Assembly: GCA_016704895.1 (NCBI GenBank)
Contig: JADIZG010000072.1
Span: 62,001 to 126,000 of the forward strand
DNA: 64,000 nt
Source of the DNA: Betaproteobacteria bacterium
GTDB taxonomy: Bacteria; Pseudomonadota; Gammaproteobacteria; Burkholderiales; Casimicrobiaceae
Reading direction: 5' to 3'
Below the pieces are notes generated by a model, which made no database searches, was not told where the DNA came from, and saw only the letters and a program-made list of their open reading frames with translations. How positions within the stretch are numbered: the first letter of the stretch is position 1; each line of letters opens with the position of its first letter. Both the position numbers and the translations under genes were made by a program. This document shows positions 34,317 to 43,118 of the stretch, piece after piece.

Positions 34317-35771
34317 TCATCGCGCCTCCGACTCGCGCGCGATCGCTGCACGTGCGGCCGCCGCCGCCTCGCGCACGCGCCTCGGCGCGGTTCCGCCCGG
34401 GTGGTCGCGGCTGGCGACCGAGCCTTCGAGCGTGAGCACGTCGAACACGTCGGCGGCGACGAGCGGCGAGTGGCGGGCGAGGTCGGCCAGCGGCAGGTCC
34501 GCGAGATCGACACCGCGCGTCTCGGCCTCGCGGACCGCGCGCGCGACGACCTCGTGCGCGTCGCGGAACGGCAGGCCCTTGCGCACCAGGTAGTCGGCGA
34601 GGTCGGTCGCGGTCGCGTAGCCCTCGCGGGCGGCGGCGCGCATGCGGTCCGGGACCGGTGCGAGCCCGTGAGCGACCAGGTCGGCGACGATCTCGAGGCA
34701 GTCCGCCAGCGTGTCGACGGTGTCGAACAGCGGCTCCTTGTCTTCCTGGTTGTCCTTGTTGTAGGCGAGCGGCTGCGCCTTCATCAAGGTGAGCAGCGCG
34801 ACCAGGTGGCCGAACACGCGGCCGGACTTGCCGCGCACGAGCTCGGGCACGTCCGGGTTCTTCTTCTGCGGCATGATCGAGCTGCCGGTGCAGAAGCCGT
34901 CCGAGAGCGCGACGAACCCGTAGCGCTGCGACGACCACACGACGAGCTCCTCGGCGAAGCGCGACAGGTGGACCATCACGAGCGACGCGCAGGCCGCGAA
35001 CTCGATCGCGAAGTCGCGATCCGACACGGCGTCGAGCGAGTTGCGGCAGGGCGCGTCGAACCCCAGCTCGCGCGCGACCGCATCGCGGTCGATCGGGTAG
35101 CTCGTGCCGGCGAGCGCCGCGCTGCCGAGCGGCATCCGGTTGACGCGGCCGCGGCACCCCGCGAGACGCTCGCTGTCGCGCGCGAACATCGCCTCGTAGG
35201 CGAGCAGGTGGTGGCCGAACGTCACCGGCTGCGCGACCTGCATGTGCGTGAAGCCCGGCATGATCGTTGCGGCGTGACGCTCCGCGAGGTCGACGAACGC
35301 GCTGCGCAGCGCGCGCAGCCGGATCGCCATCGCGTCGATCTCGCCGCGCAGCCAGAGCCTCAGGTCGGTCGCGACCTGGTCGTTGCGCGACCGGCCCGTG
35401 TGCAGGCGCTTGCCGGCGTCGCCGACGAGCGCCGTCAGGCGCTTCTCGATGTTGAGGTGGACGTCCTCGTCCGCGATCGACCACGCGAACCGGCCGGCCC
35501 GGACATCGGCGCGGATCACGCCCATGCCGCGCTCGATCGCGGCGAAGTCGTCGTGCGAGATGATCCCGGCGGCCGCGAGCATGCGGGCATGCGCGAGCGA
35601 GCCGTCGATGTCGGCCTCGGCGAGCCGCCGGTCGAAGCCGACCGACGCCTGGAACCGGGCGACGCGCTCGGACACGGGCTCGGCGAACCGGCCGGACCAG
35701 GTGGCCCGCGCGCGCGCGGGCTCGTCGGCGGGAGGGGGCTCGGGAGGGGCGGGAGGGCGGGCGGCGGTCAT
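34317..35771 (-). CDS. argH: Argininosuccinate lyase
   Basis: A 484-residue lyase that splits argininosuccinate into arginine and fumarate. It has TGRSRNDQVATD, FTHMQVAQPVTFGHH and the family signature GSSIMPQKKNPD with the catalytic serine. The first 25 residues are proline-rich and not conserved, so a later start is possible. The divergent sensor kinase gene starts 156 bases upstream. Confidence 0.95.
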   Translation of the reverse strand: MTAARPPAPPEPPPADEPARARATWSGRFAEPVSERVARFQASVGFDRRLAEADIDGSLAHARMLAAAGIISHDDFAAIERGMGVIRADVRAGRFAWSIADEDVHLNIEKRLTALVGDAGKRLHTGRSRNDQVATDLRLWLRGEIDAMAIRLRALRSAFVDLAERHAATIMPGFTHMQVAQPVTFGHHLLAYEAMFARDSERLAGCRGRVNRMPLGSAALAGTSYPIDRDAVARELGFDAPCRNSLDAVSDRDFAIEFAACASLVMVHLSRFAEELVVWSSQRYGFVALSDGFCTGSSIMPQKKNPDVPELVRGKSGRVFGHLVALLTLMKAQPLAYNKDNQEDKEPLFDTVDTLADCLEIVADLVAHGLAPVPDRMRAAAREGYATATDLADYLVRKGLPFRDAHEVVARAVREAETRGVDLADLPLADLARHSPLVAADVFDVLTLEGSVASRDHPGGTAPRRVREAAAAARAAIARESEAR

Positions 35772-35926
35772 CGGCGGAGCTCGGGTACGGCTTTCGCTTG
35801 CGTGCCTGACGTCGCATGCCGACAATCGGGATCCCGGCGTCGGGCGGGGGGCCGCCGCGACGACGCGATTCCAGAGCGACCGCCGGGTGTCCGTGGCGGG
35901 CACGATGCTTGCATGCGCCCACCCTG

Positions 35927-37045
35927 ATGTCTTCAATTATAAAGCATACCCCGCACGTGCAGGCTCCCCGGCTGCCGGACTTCCGCAATCTCGGGACGAT
36001 CCTGCGCGTCCTGCTTGCCGTGAACGGCGCGGTGGCGCTGGTCGCGCTCGTGCTGGCGAGCGGGCCGCGGAGCTTCGTCGACCAGCTGGTGCGAATGACC
36101 GGATTCGTCGAGCCGCACCTGATCGCGCAGCTCGCGCTCCTCTATGCGCTCGCTCCGCTGCTGGCGCGGCAGCCCTACCGCATCGGCGCCTCGCTCGTCT
36201 TCGCGATCACGGTCGTCACCGGCCTCGCTGTCCACCTGCTGGTCCTCAAGCTGCTTCCGGGCGTCGGCGACACGCTGCTCAAGCACCTGCTCCTCGCGAT
36301 CGCCGCGACGGCGCTGCTGCTCGCCTACTTCCACCTTCGCGCCCGCGCGCTGTCGCCGGCGATCACCGAGGCGCGGCTGCAGGCGCTGCAGGCGCGCATC
36401 CGCCCGCATTTCCTGTTCAACAGCATCAACGGCGTGCTCTCGCTCGTGCGGAAGGATCCGCGCCGGGCCGAGGAGGCGCTGCACGACATGGCCGACCTGT
36501 TCCGCGTCCTGATGCGCGACAACCGCGACCTCACGCCCCTCGCCGACGAGGTCGAGCTCTGCCGCCAGTACCTCGAGCTCGAGAAGCTCAGGCTGGGCGA
36601 CCGGCTCGGCGTCGACTGGAACGTGCGGAGCATGCCGGCCGACGCGCTCGTTCCGCCGCTCGTGCTGCAGCCGCTCCTCGAGAACGCCGTCTACCACGGG
36701 ATCGAGCCGTCGAGCGAGCCGGGGATCGTCTCCGTCAACATCTTCCTGTCGAAAGGCGAGGTGCACGCCGTGCTGCGCAATCCCTACCGCGCGTCCGGCG
36801 GCAGCCACCACTCGGGCAACAAGATGGCACTCGACAACGTCCGCGAGCGGCTCGCGCTGCACTTCGACGCCGAGGCGTCACTCGATTCGAAGGTGCTCGA
36901 GCACGCCTACGAGGTCCACATCAGGATGCCCTACCGGACCGAATCGCCGCTGAAGCCGTCGGCGGACGGTACGCGCGCTGCGAGGGCGGCCCCGCGCCCG
37001 CGCAAGCCGGACGGCGCGCTGCGGGTGGGAGGGGCGCATGGCTGA
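35927..37045 (+). CDS. LytS/AlgZ-type sensor histidine kinase
   Basis: A 372-residue membrane kinase. Four predicted membrane helices (residues about 22-138) are followed by a His_kinase domain with phospho-acceptor RIRPHFLFNSINGV (about residues 157-170) and the N box LQPLLENAVYHGIEP. It belongs to the LytS/AlgZ/YehU group that phosphorylates LytTR regulators. The pair next to argH matches the AlgZ/AlgR placement seen in many beta- and gammaproteobacteria. The next gene overlaps by eight bases. Confidence 0.88.
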   Translation: MSSIIKHTPHVQAPRLPDFRNLGTILRVLLAVNGAVALVALVLASGPRSFVDQLVRMTGFVEPHLIAQLALLYALAPLLARQPYRIGASLVFAITVVTGLAVHLLVLKLLPGVGDTLLKHLLLAIAATALLLAYFHLRARALSPAITEARLQALQARIRPHFLFNSINGVLSLVRKDPRRAEEALHDMADLFRVLMRDNRDLTPLADEVELCRQYLELEKLRLGDRLGVDWNVRSMPADALVPPLVLQPLLENAVYHGIEPSSEPGIVSVNIFLSKGEVHAVLRNPYRASGGSHHSGNKMALDNVRERLALHFDAEASLDSKVLEHAYEVHIRMPYRTESPLKPSADGTRAARAAPRPRKPDGALRVGGAHG

Positions 37046-37808
37046 CGCGCCGATCCGCGTGATGGTCGTCGACGACGAGACGCCGGCACGGCGCCGGCTG
37101 CGCGAGCTGCTCGACGACTGTTCGGCGTCGCTGCCGATCGCCGTCGTCGGCGAGGCGGCGAACGGCCGCGAGGCGCTGGACCTGATGCAGTTGGCGCCGC
37201 CGGACCTCGTGCTCACCGACATCAACATGCCGGACATGGACGGCATCGAGCTCGCGCGCCACCTGCTCAAGCTGCCGCGCCCGCCGGTCGTCGTGTTCAC
37301 CACCGCGTTCCACGAGCACGCCCTCGAGGCATTCGAGGTCAACGCGGTCGACTATCTCGTGAAACCGGTGCGGGTGCAGCGCCTGCTCCTGGCGCTGCAG
37401 AAGGTCCCGCGACTGCGGCCGCTCTCCGCCGAGCGCATCTCGCACCTGCCGTCGAACGCGCGCCGCTTCCTGTCGGTGACGGAGCGCTCGCGCGTCGTGC
37501 TCGTGCCGATCGACGACGTGATCTTCCTCAAGGCCGAGCTCAAGTACATCACGATCCGGACGAAGGACCGCGAGTTCCTGCTGGAGGAGTCGCTCACGCG
37601 GCTCGAGCAGGAGTTCGGCCACCGCTTCGTGCGCGTGCATCGCAACTGCCTCGTCGCGCGCGATGCGGTCCGCGGGTTCGATCGGCGGGTGAACGACGAC
37701 GGCGACGCGCATTGGGAGGTGCTGCTGAACGGCCTCGACGAGACGATTCCCGTCTCGCGCCGGCAGCAGGGCATCGTGCGCGAGCTGTCGCGCGAGAGCG
37801 TCGGCTGA
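37038..37808 (+). CDS. LytTR-type response regulator (AlgR-like)
   Basis: A 256-residue regulator. The receiver domain has VVDDETPARRRL, phospho-acceptor Asp61 in LTDINMPDMDG and the switch lysine in VDYLVKP. The C-terminal LytTR DNA-binding domain (about 145-250) includes IFLKAELKYITIRT and FVRVHRNCLV. It is coupled to the sensor kinase gene. Its targets are unknown; in pseudomonads AlgR controls surface structures and virulence, but this cannot be transferred directly. Confidence 0.9.
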   Translation: MADAPIRVMVVDDETPARRRLRELLDDCSASLPIAVVGEAANGREALDLMQLAPPDLVLTDINMPDMDGIELARHLLKLPRPPVVVFTTAFHEHALEAFEVNAVDYLVKPVRVQRLLLALQKVPRLRPLSAERISHLPSNARRFLSVTERSRVVLVPIDDVIFLKAELKYITIRTKDREFLLEESLTRLEQEFGHRFVRVHRNCLVARDAVRGFDRRVNDDGDAHWEVLLNGLDETIPVSRRQQGIVRELSRESVG

Positions 37809-37917
37809 CGACGGGCCGGGCGGCCGGCGCCCGGAACCCGCTGTCCCACCGCGTCCCGCCGGGGGCGGTAAACTCGGGTCCTTTCCGCAGCGCCCCCTTC
37901 GGGCGCAGGCCCCCCTC

Positions 37918-38853
37918 ATGAAAACGCTCATCTGCGGCTCGCTCGCCTACGACACCATCATGGTGTTCCCCGACCGGTTCGGCCGGCACATCCTGGCCGA
38001 CCAGGCGCACATGCTGTCGGTGTCGTTCACCGTGGGCGAGATGCGCCGCGAATGGGGCGGCTGCGCCGGCAACATCGCGTACAACCTGCGCGGCCTGGGC
38101 GGCGCGCCGGTCGTGATGGCGACGCTGGGCGACGACGGCGGCGCGTACCGCGACCGGCTCGAGTCGCTGGGGATCGGGCTCGACGGCGTGCGCCACGTTC
38201 CCGGAACCTACACGGCGCAGGCGTTCATCATCACCGACCTCGACGACAACCAGATCACCGCGTTCCACCCCGGCGCGATGACGCGCTCCCACGACAACCG
38301 GGTCGGCGACGTCGCGGGCGTGTCGTGGGGGATCGTGGCGCCCGACGGCCGCGAGGGGATGCTCCAGCACGCGGCGGGCTTTCGCGAAGGCCGCGTGCCG
38401 TACGTGTTCGACCCGGGACAGGGCATCACGCTCTTCGACGGGCAGGAGCTCCTCGCGATGGTCGACGGCGCGGCGGTCGTCGCGTGCAACGACTACGAGG
38501 GCAAGCTCCTGTCGGAACGCACCGGGCTCCCGCTGGACGCGATCGCGAAGCGCGTCGACGCGCTGGTCGTCACGATGGGGGGCGACGGTTCGGTGATCCA
38601 CGCCGACGGACGGACGCTCCACGTCCCGCCCGCGCGCGCGGAGGCGATCGTCGACCCGACCGGTTGCGGCGACGCGTACCGCGCAGGCCTGCTCTACGGC
38701 CTCGCGCAGGGGTGGGACTGGGAGCGCACCGGCCGCCTCGCCTCGACGCTAGGGGCGCTCAAGATCGGCTCGCGCGGCGGCCAGAACCATGCGGTCAACC
38801 GGGAGCGCGTGGCGGCGTTGTATCGGGAATCGTTCGGAAGCTCTCCCTGGTGA
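37918..38853 (+). CDS. PfkB family carbohydrate/nucleoside kinase
   Basis: A 311-residue ribokinase-fold kinase. The N-terminal substrate segment is EWGGCAGNIAYNLRGLGG, and the ATP-binding C-terminal motif with catalytic aspartate is VDPTGCGDAYRAGLLYG (about residues 244-260). The MKTLICGSLAYDTIM start and the long FPDRFG segment resemble PfkB members annotated as adenosine kinase or sugar kinase in betaproteobacteria. The substrate is not fixed. The lipoprotein gene starts inside its stop codon. Confidence 0.88.
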   Translation: MKTLICGSLAYDTIMVFPDRFGRHILADQAHMLSVSFTVGEMRREWGGCAGNIAYNLRGLGGAPVVMATLGDDGGAYRDRLESLGIGLDGVRHVPGTYTAQAFIITDLDDNQITAFHPGAMTRSHDNRVGDVAGVSWGIVAPDGREGMLQHAAGFREGRVPYVFDPGQGITLFDGQELLAMVDGAAVVACNDYEGKLLSERTGLPLDAIAKRVDALVVTMGGDGSVIHADGRTLHVPPARAEAIVDPTGCGDAYRAGLLYGLAQGWDWERTGRLASTLGALKIGSRGGQNHAVNRERVAALYRESFGSSPW

Positions 38854-39317
38854 GCGTCTCCATCCTCCGCCGACTCGCCCTCGTGGCGGCGCTCGCGCTC
38901 GCCGCCGCGGGATGCGTGCCCGTGCCGGGCCCGAACGTCTACGGGCCGGGGCAGGCGGCGCGCGTCCAGTCGGTGGAGTTCGGCGTCGTCGAGTCGGTGC
39001 GCGACGTGCGCATCGCGGGATTCCGGACCGGCGCGGGCAGCGTGAGCGGCGCGATGGTCGGCTCGATCGCGGGGAGCTACGCGGGCGGCAGCTGGAACGC
39101 GAACGTCGTGGGCTCGATCATCGGCGCGATCCTCGGCGGCGTCATCGGCGGCGCGATGGAAGAGGGCGCGACGCAGCGGCAGGGCGTCGAGATCACCGTG
39201 CGTCTGGACAGCGGCGCGCTCGTCGCGATCGTCCAGGACGTCGAGGAGCCGGGGTTCAAGCCGGGGGACCGCGTGCGCGTGCTCTCCGACGGCGTCATGT
39301 CGCGTGTCACCCGCTGA
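38850..39317 (+). CDS. Glycine-zipper outer-membrane lipoprotein (SlyB/Pcp-like)
   Basis: A 155-residue lipoprotein. The signal peptide ends with lipobox AAAGC (cysteine near residue 20). The central glycine-zipper pair is GAMVGSIAGSYAGGSWNANVVGSIIG... with GGVIGGAMEEG (residues about 64-105), and a C-terminal beta part is VEITVRLDSGALVAIVQDV. This is the SlyB/PCP family linked to outer-membrane integrity. GTG 38850 overlaps the kinase stop (GTGA), and the acyltransferase gene overlaps its end. Confidence 0.82.
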   Translation: MSVSILRRLALVAALALAAAGCVPVPGPNVYGPGQAARVQSVEFGVVESVRDVRIAGFRTGAGSVSGAMVGSIAGSYAGGSWNANVVGSIIGAILGGVIGGAMEEGATQRQGVEITVRLDSGALVAIVQDVEEPGFKPGDRVRVLSDGVMSRVTR

Positions 39318-40146
39318 ATCCACGGCCCGTCGCCCGGCCCGGGCGGCGCGACCGGTGGGGCTGCCGGTCAGGCTCTGGCGCGCGACGCGCGTCACGCTGC
39401 ACATCGCCGCCGGGATCGCGACGACGACGTTCGTGTTTCCCCGGGCGCGACCCGAGCGCAAGCGCGCGCTGATCCGTCGCTGGTCGCAGAAGCTCCTCCG
39501 CCTGATGAACGTCGAGTCGCGCGTCCACGGCGCGATCGACGCGCACGGCGGCAACGTGCTCGTCGTCGCGAACCACGTCTCGTGGCTCGACATCGTGGTG
39601 CTGAACGCGCACCGGCCCTCGCGCTTCATCGGCAAGTCGGAGCTCGCTCGCTGGCCCGTCGTCGGCCACCTGATCCGCGGCACCGGGACGCTCTTCATCG
39701 AGCGCGCGCGCAGGCACGACACGCACCGTGTCAACAGGAGCGCGGCGGACGCGCTGGCCGCCGGCGACGTCGTCACGGTGTTCCCGGAGGGCACGACGAC
39801 CGACGGCACCACGGTGCTCCGGTTCCACGGATCGCTGCTGCAGCCGATCGTCGACGCCGGGGGGCACGTGCTGCCGGTCGCGATCCGCTACCACGACGCC
39901 GACGGCGCGCTCTCGTTCGCGCCCGAATACGTGGGCGACACGAGCTTCGCGACGTCGTTCTGGCGCGTCTGCGGCGAGCGCCGCCTCGGCGTCGAGCTCT
40001 TCGCCGCGCCCGCGCTCCCCGCACGCACCCGTCATCGCCGCGAGCTCGCGCGCGACGCCGAGGACGCTATCCGAACGGCTTTGGCTGAACGGGCTGCCGC
40101 GACGGGACCTGGTACACGCGACGGTCCGGCAGCCGGACCGCGGTGA
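39304..40146 (+). CDS. 1-acyl-sn-glycerol-3-phosphate acyltransferase family protein
   Basis: A 280-residue PlsC-like acyltransferase of phospholipid synthesis. The catalytic NHVSWLD (HX4D, about residue 91) and the phosphate-binding FPEGTTTDG (about residue 160) are intact. The N-terminal hydrophobic segment LHIAAGIATTTFVF probably anchors it at the inner membrane. GTG 39304 overlaps the lipoprotein gene by 14 bases. The last 80 bases overlap apaH on the other strand. Confidence 0.85.
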   Translation: MSPAESTARRPARAARPVGLPVRLWRATRVTLHIAAGIATTTFVFPRARPERKRALIRRWSQKLLRLMNVESRVHGAIDAHGGNVLVVANHVSWLDIVVLNAHRPSRFIGKSELARWPVVGHLIRGTGTLFIERARRHDTHRVNRSAADALAAGDVVTVFPEGTTTDGTTVLRFHGSLLQPIVDAGGHVLPVAIRYHDADGALSFAPEYVGDTSFATSFWRVCGERRLGVELFAAPALPARTRHRRELARDAEDAIRTALAERAAATGPGTRDGPAAGPR

Positions 40147-40894
40147 GCGTCCCGCCCCACAGGCACCCCGAGTCGAGCATCATCACGTTGGGCGCGAGGT
40201 CGAGCTCGAGCGTCGACCAGTGCCCGCACACGACGGTCTCGCCCGCCGTTCGCCGGTGGTCGTGCGCGAACCACGGCCGGAATCCCTGCGGCGCGTGCTC
40301 GCGTCCGCGCTTCTCGCGGAACTCCATGCGCCCGTCGGGCGTGCAGAAGCGCATCCGCGTGCACGCATTGACGATCGCGCGCAGCCGGTCGTCGCCCTCG
40401 AGGTCGTCGCGCCACGTCGAGGGCTCGTCGCCGTAGAGAACGCCGAGGAAGCGGTGCGCGTCGTCGCTCGCGAGCTTCGCCTCGACCTCGCCGGACAGCA
40501 TCTGCGCGTGAGCCGCCGTCCACGACGGCAGCAGGCCCGCGTGCACCATGAGCAGGTCGTCCTCGCGCACGACGAGCGGCTGCGAGCACAGCCAGTCGAC
40601 GAGCTCGGTGCGGTCCGGCGCCTCGAGCACGTCGTCGATCGTGTCGCTGAGGTGCGGCTTGCGATGGCCGGCGGCGACGGTGAGGAGGTGCAGGTCGTGG
40701 TTGCCGAGGACGACGCGCGCGGCGTCGCCGAGCGCCTTCACCTCGCGCAGGATCGGCAGCGACCCGGGGCCGCGGTTGACGAGGTCGCCGACGAGCCACA
40801 TGCGATCGGTCGCGGGCGAGAAGCCCACGAGGTCGAGGAGCTGCACGAACTCGTCGTGGCAGCCCTGGAGGTCGCCGATCGCGTAGAGCGCCAT
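40067..40894 (-). CDS. apaH: Symmetrical bis(5'-nucleosyl)-tetraphosphatase ApaH
   Basis: A 275-residue metallophosphatase that splits Ap4A to two ADP and acts on NpnN-capped RNA. It shows the metal motifs YAIGDLQGCHDE at the start, GDLVNRGP, LGNHDLHLL and MVHAGLLPSW, then CGHWSTL, all in order. The frame is intact. It runs convergently into the acyltransferase gene with an 80-base overlap and diverges from rep. Confidence 0.94.
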   Translation of the reverse strand: MALYAIGDLQGCHDEFVQLLDLVGFSPATDRMWLVGDLVNRGPGSLPILREVKALGDAARVVLGNHDLHLLTVAAGHRKPHLSDTIDDVLEAPDRTELVDWLCSQPLVVREDDLLMVHAGLLPSWTAAHAQMLSGEVEAKLASDDAHRFLGVLYGDEPSTWRDDLEGDDRLRAIVNACTRMRFCTPDGRMEFREKRGREHAPQGFRPWFAHDHRRTAGETVVCGHWSTLELDLAPNVMMLDSGCLWGGTLTAVRLPDRRVYQVPSRQPVQPKPFG

Positions 40895-40958
40895 CGCGGA
40901 GGATTCCGTGGAGAGTGAATCGGCGCGCGCGTCAAGACTGCCGCGCGGGCGCGCCGGT

Positions 40959-40984
40959 TGCTAGGATGAGGGCCATTCTAGCAA
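40959..40984. promoter_or_regulatory. Face-to-face extended -10 promoters of apaH and rep
   Basis: On the plus strand TGCTAGGAT (TAGGAT 40962-40967) faces rep. On the minus strand TGCTAGAAT (TAGAAT 40980-40975) faces apaH. Together with flanking ccgg/ccgg the two elements form an imperfect inverted repeat at 40955-40988. Predicted starts are near 40974 (rep, leader about 20 bases) and 40968 (apaH, leader about 74 bases). Confidence 0.5.
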
Positions 40985-40993
40985 GCCGGTCCG

Positions 40994-43009
40994 ATGTCGT
41001 TCCCGCTCAACCCCGCGCAGGCCGAAGCCGTCCGCCGCACCGATGTCCCGATGCTCGTGCTCGCCGGCGCGGGCAGCGGCAAGACGCGCGTGATCACCGC
41101 GAAGATCGCGCACCTGGTCGCGCAGGGGGCCGACCCGTCGCGCGTCGTCGCGATCACGTTCACGAACAAGGCGGCGCGCGAGATGCGCGAGCGCGCGAAC
41201 GCGCTGCTCGGCGCGTCCGGCCGCAAGGACGCCGCGGCGAAGGTGAGGATCGCGACGTTCCATGCGCTGGGCCTCTCGATCGTGCGCGCCGAGGCGAAAT
41301 CGCTGGGATTGAAGCCCGGGTTCTCGGTGCTCGACCCGCAGGACCTCGAGTCGATCGTCGCCGAGCTCGTCGCCACGGCCGACCGGTCGCGCACGCGCAA
41401 GGCGCAGTGGAAGATCAGCCAGTGGAAGAACGCGCTCGCGACGCCCGCCGAGGCGCTCTCCGCGGCGAAGGACGACGAGGAAGCGGTCGCCGCGAAGGCC
41501 TACGCGCACTACGCCGACGCCCTTGCCGCCTACCAGGCCGTCGACTTCGACGACCTGATCCGGCTGCCGGTCGGGCTCCTCGAGCGCGACGCCGAGGCGC
41601 GCGAGCGCTGGCAGGCGCGAAGCGAGCACGTGCTGGTCGACGAGTACCAGGACACGAACCCCGCGCAGTACCGGCTCTTCCGCGCGCTGGTCGGCGAGCG
41701 CGCGCGCTTCACGGCGGTGGGTGACGACGACCAGGCGATCTACGGCTGGCGGGGCGCCACGATCGAGAACCTCGCGCAGCTGCCGCACGACTATCCCGGG
41801 CTCGTCGTCGTCAAGCTCGAGCAGAACTACCGGTCGACGACGCGCATCCTGAGGAGCGCCAACGCGCTGATCGCGAACAACGAGAAGCTCCACGAGAAGC
41901 GGCTGTGGAGCGATCGCGGCCACGGCGACGCGATCCGCGTCGTCGCGGCGCGCGACGAGGAGACCGAGGCCGAGATCGTCGCCTCGGCGATCTCGGCGCA
42001 CCGGTTCGAGCACCGCGGCCGCTGGTCGGACTACGCGGTGCTCTACCGCGGCAACCACCAGGCGCGCGCGTTCGAGGCGGCGCTCCGCGCGCAGGCGATC
42101 CCGTACGAGGTGTCGGGCGGGCAGTCGTGGTTCGAGCGCACCGAGATCAAGGACCTGATCGCCTACCTGCGCCTGGTCGCGAACGAGAACGACGATCCCG
42201 CGTTCCTGCGGGCGGTCGCGGTTCCGAAGCGTGGCGTCGGCCAGACGACGCTCGCGAAGCTCTCCGAGGTGGCGGCCGCCCGGCACGAGAGCCTGGCCGC
42301 CGCGGTCCACGCGCCCGGGTTCGCGACGGCGGCGCAGGTGCGCGCGCACGCGACGCTCGTCGAGTTCGCACGCATGATCGACGGCCTGCGCCACCGCGCG
42401 CCGCGCGAGCCGGCCGGGCGCCTGATCGACGAGCTCCTGCGAGCGATCGGCTACGAGGACCACCTGCTCTCGACGTTCGACAAGCGCGAGGCGGCCGCCA
42501 AGATCGAGAGCGTGCGCGACTTCACCGGCTGGCTCGCGAGGAAGGGCGAGGCGGACCGCAAGTCGCTGATCGATCTCACGCAGATGATCGCGCTGATCAC
42601 GATGCTGGAGGGCCGCGACGGCGAGGGCGTCGATGCGGTGCGGCTCTCGACGCTGCACGCGGCGAAGGGGCTCGAGTTCCCGCACGTGTTCCTCGTCGGG
42701 CTCGAGGAAGGCATCCTGCCGCACCGCGAGTCGGTCGAGGCGGGCACGATCGACGAGGAACGCCGGCTGATGTACGTCGGGCTCACGCGCGCGGAACGCT
42801 CGCTGCACCTGTCGTTCTGCCGCACGCGCAGCCGCGCGGGCGGGCGCGTCGACTGCGCGCCGTCGCGGTTCCTGAAGGAGCTCGCGCAGGACGACCTGCG
42901 CTGGGCCGGGCAGCCGCTGCCGGCGGACGAGGCCGCGCGCGAGAAGGCGGCGGGCTCGGAGCGGCTGGCGGCGCTCAAGGCCGCGCTCGCACGGCCGGCG
43001 GCGAAATGA
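40994..43009 (+). CDS. rep: UvrD/Rep-type ATP-dependent DNA helicase
   Basis: A 671-residue superfamily 1A helicase with 3'-5' polarity. Motifs: Walker A LAGAGSGKTRVI (about residue 25), Ia ITFTNKAAREM, motif II VDEYQDTNPAQY, motif III GDDDQAIYGWRGA, motif IV LEQNYRST, motif V RLSTLHAAKGLEFPHVF and motif VI YVGLTRAERSL. Length and the early motif spacing fit Rep more than UvrD or PcrA (which are longer). Rep helps replication forks pass obstacles. A terminator follows at once. Confidence 0.9.
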   Translation: MSFPLNPAQAEAVRRTDVPMLVLAGAGSGKTRVITAKIAHLVAQGADPSRVVAITFTNKAAREMRERANALLGASGRKDAAAKVRIATFHALGLSIVRAEAKSLGLKPGFSVLDPQDLESIVAELVATADRSRTRKAQWKISQWKNALATPAEALSAAKDDEEAVAAKAYAHYADALAAYQAVDFDDLIRLPVGLLERDAEARERWQARSEHVLVDEYQDTNPAQYRLFRALVGERARFTAVGDDDQAIYGWRGATIENLAQLPHDYPGLVVVKLEQNYRSTTRILRSANALIANNEKLHEKRLWSDRGHGDAIRVVAARDEETEAEIVASAISAHRFEHRGRWSDYAVLYRGNHQARAFEAALRAQAIPYEVSGGQSWFERTEIKDLIAYLRLVANENDDPAFLRAVAVPKRGVGQTTLAKLSEVAAARHESLAAAVHAPGFATAAQVRAHATLVEFARMIDGLRHRAPREPAGRLIDELLRAIGYEDHLLSTFDKREAAAKIESVRDFTGWLARKGEADRKSLIDLTQMIALITMLEGRDGEGVDAVRLSTLHAAKGLEFPHVFLVGLEEGILPHRESVEAGTIDEERRLMYVGLTRAERSLHLSFCRTRSRAGGRVDCAPSRFLKELAQDDLRWAGQPLPADEAAREKAAGSERLAALKAALARPAAK

Positions 43010-43011
43010 AG

Positions 43012-43035
43012 AACGCGGCCCGCGGGCCGCGTTTT
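43012..43035 (+). terminator. Terminator of rep
   Basis: A perfect 22-base palindrome (arms aacgcggcccg/cgggccgcgtt) followed by TTTT when the last stem bases are included, starting three bases after the rep stop. Confidence 0.75.
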
Positions 43036-43069
43036 CCCAACCCTATCCGATCCGGGCGCCGCTCTTGGC

Positions 43070-43102
43070 GCGTTGACCGGCGCGTCAGCGCCGGTCCAAC
43101 GC
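43070..43102 (-). terminator. Terminator-like hairpin after the cytochrome gene
   Basis: gcgttgaccggcgc (43070-43083) pairs with gcgccggtccaacgc (43088-43102) with one bulged base, 17 bases beyond the cytochrome stop on the minus strand. No T run. Confidence 0.45.
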
Positions 43103-43118
43103 GGTGAGGGCGGCGCCG

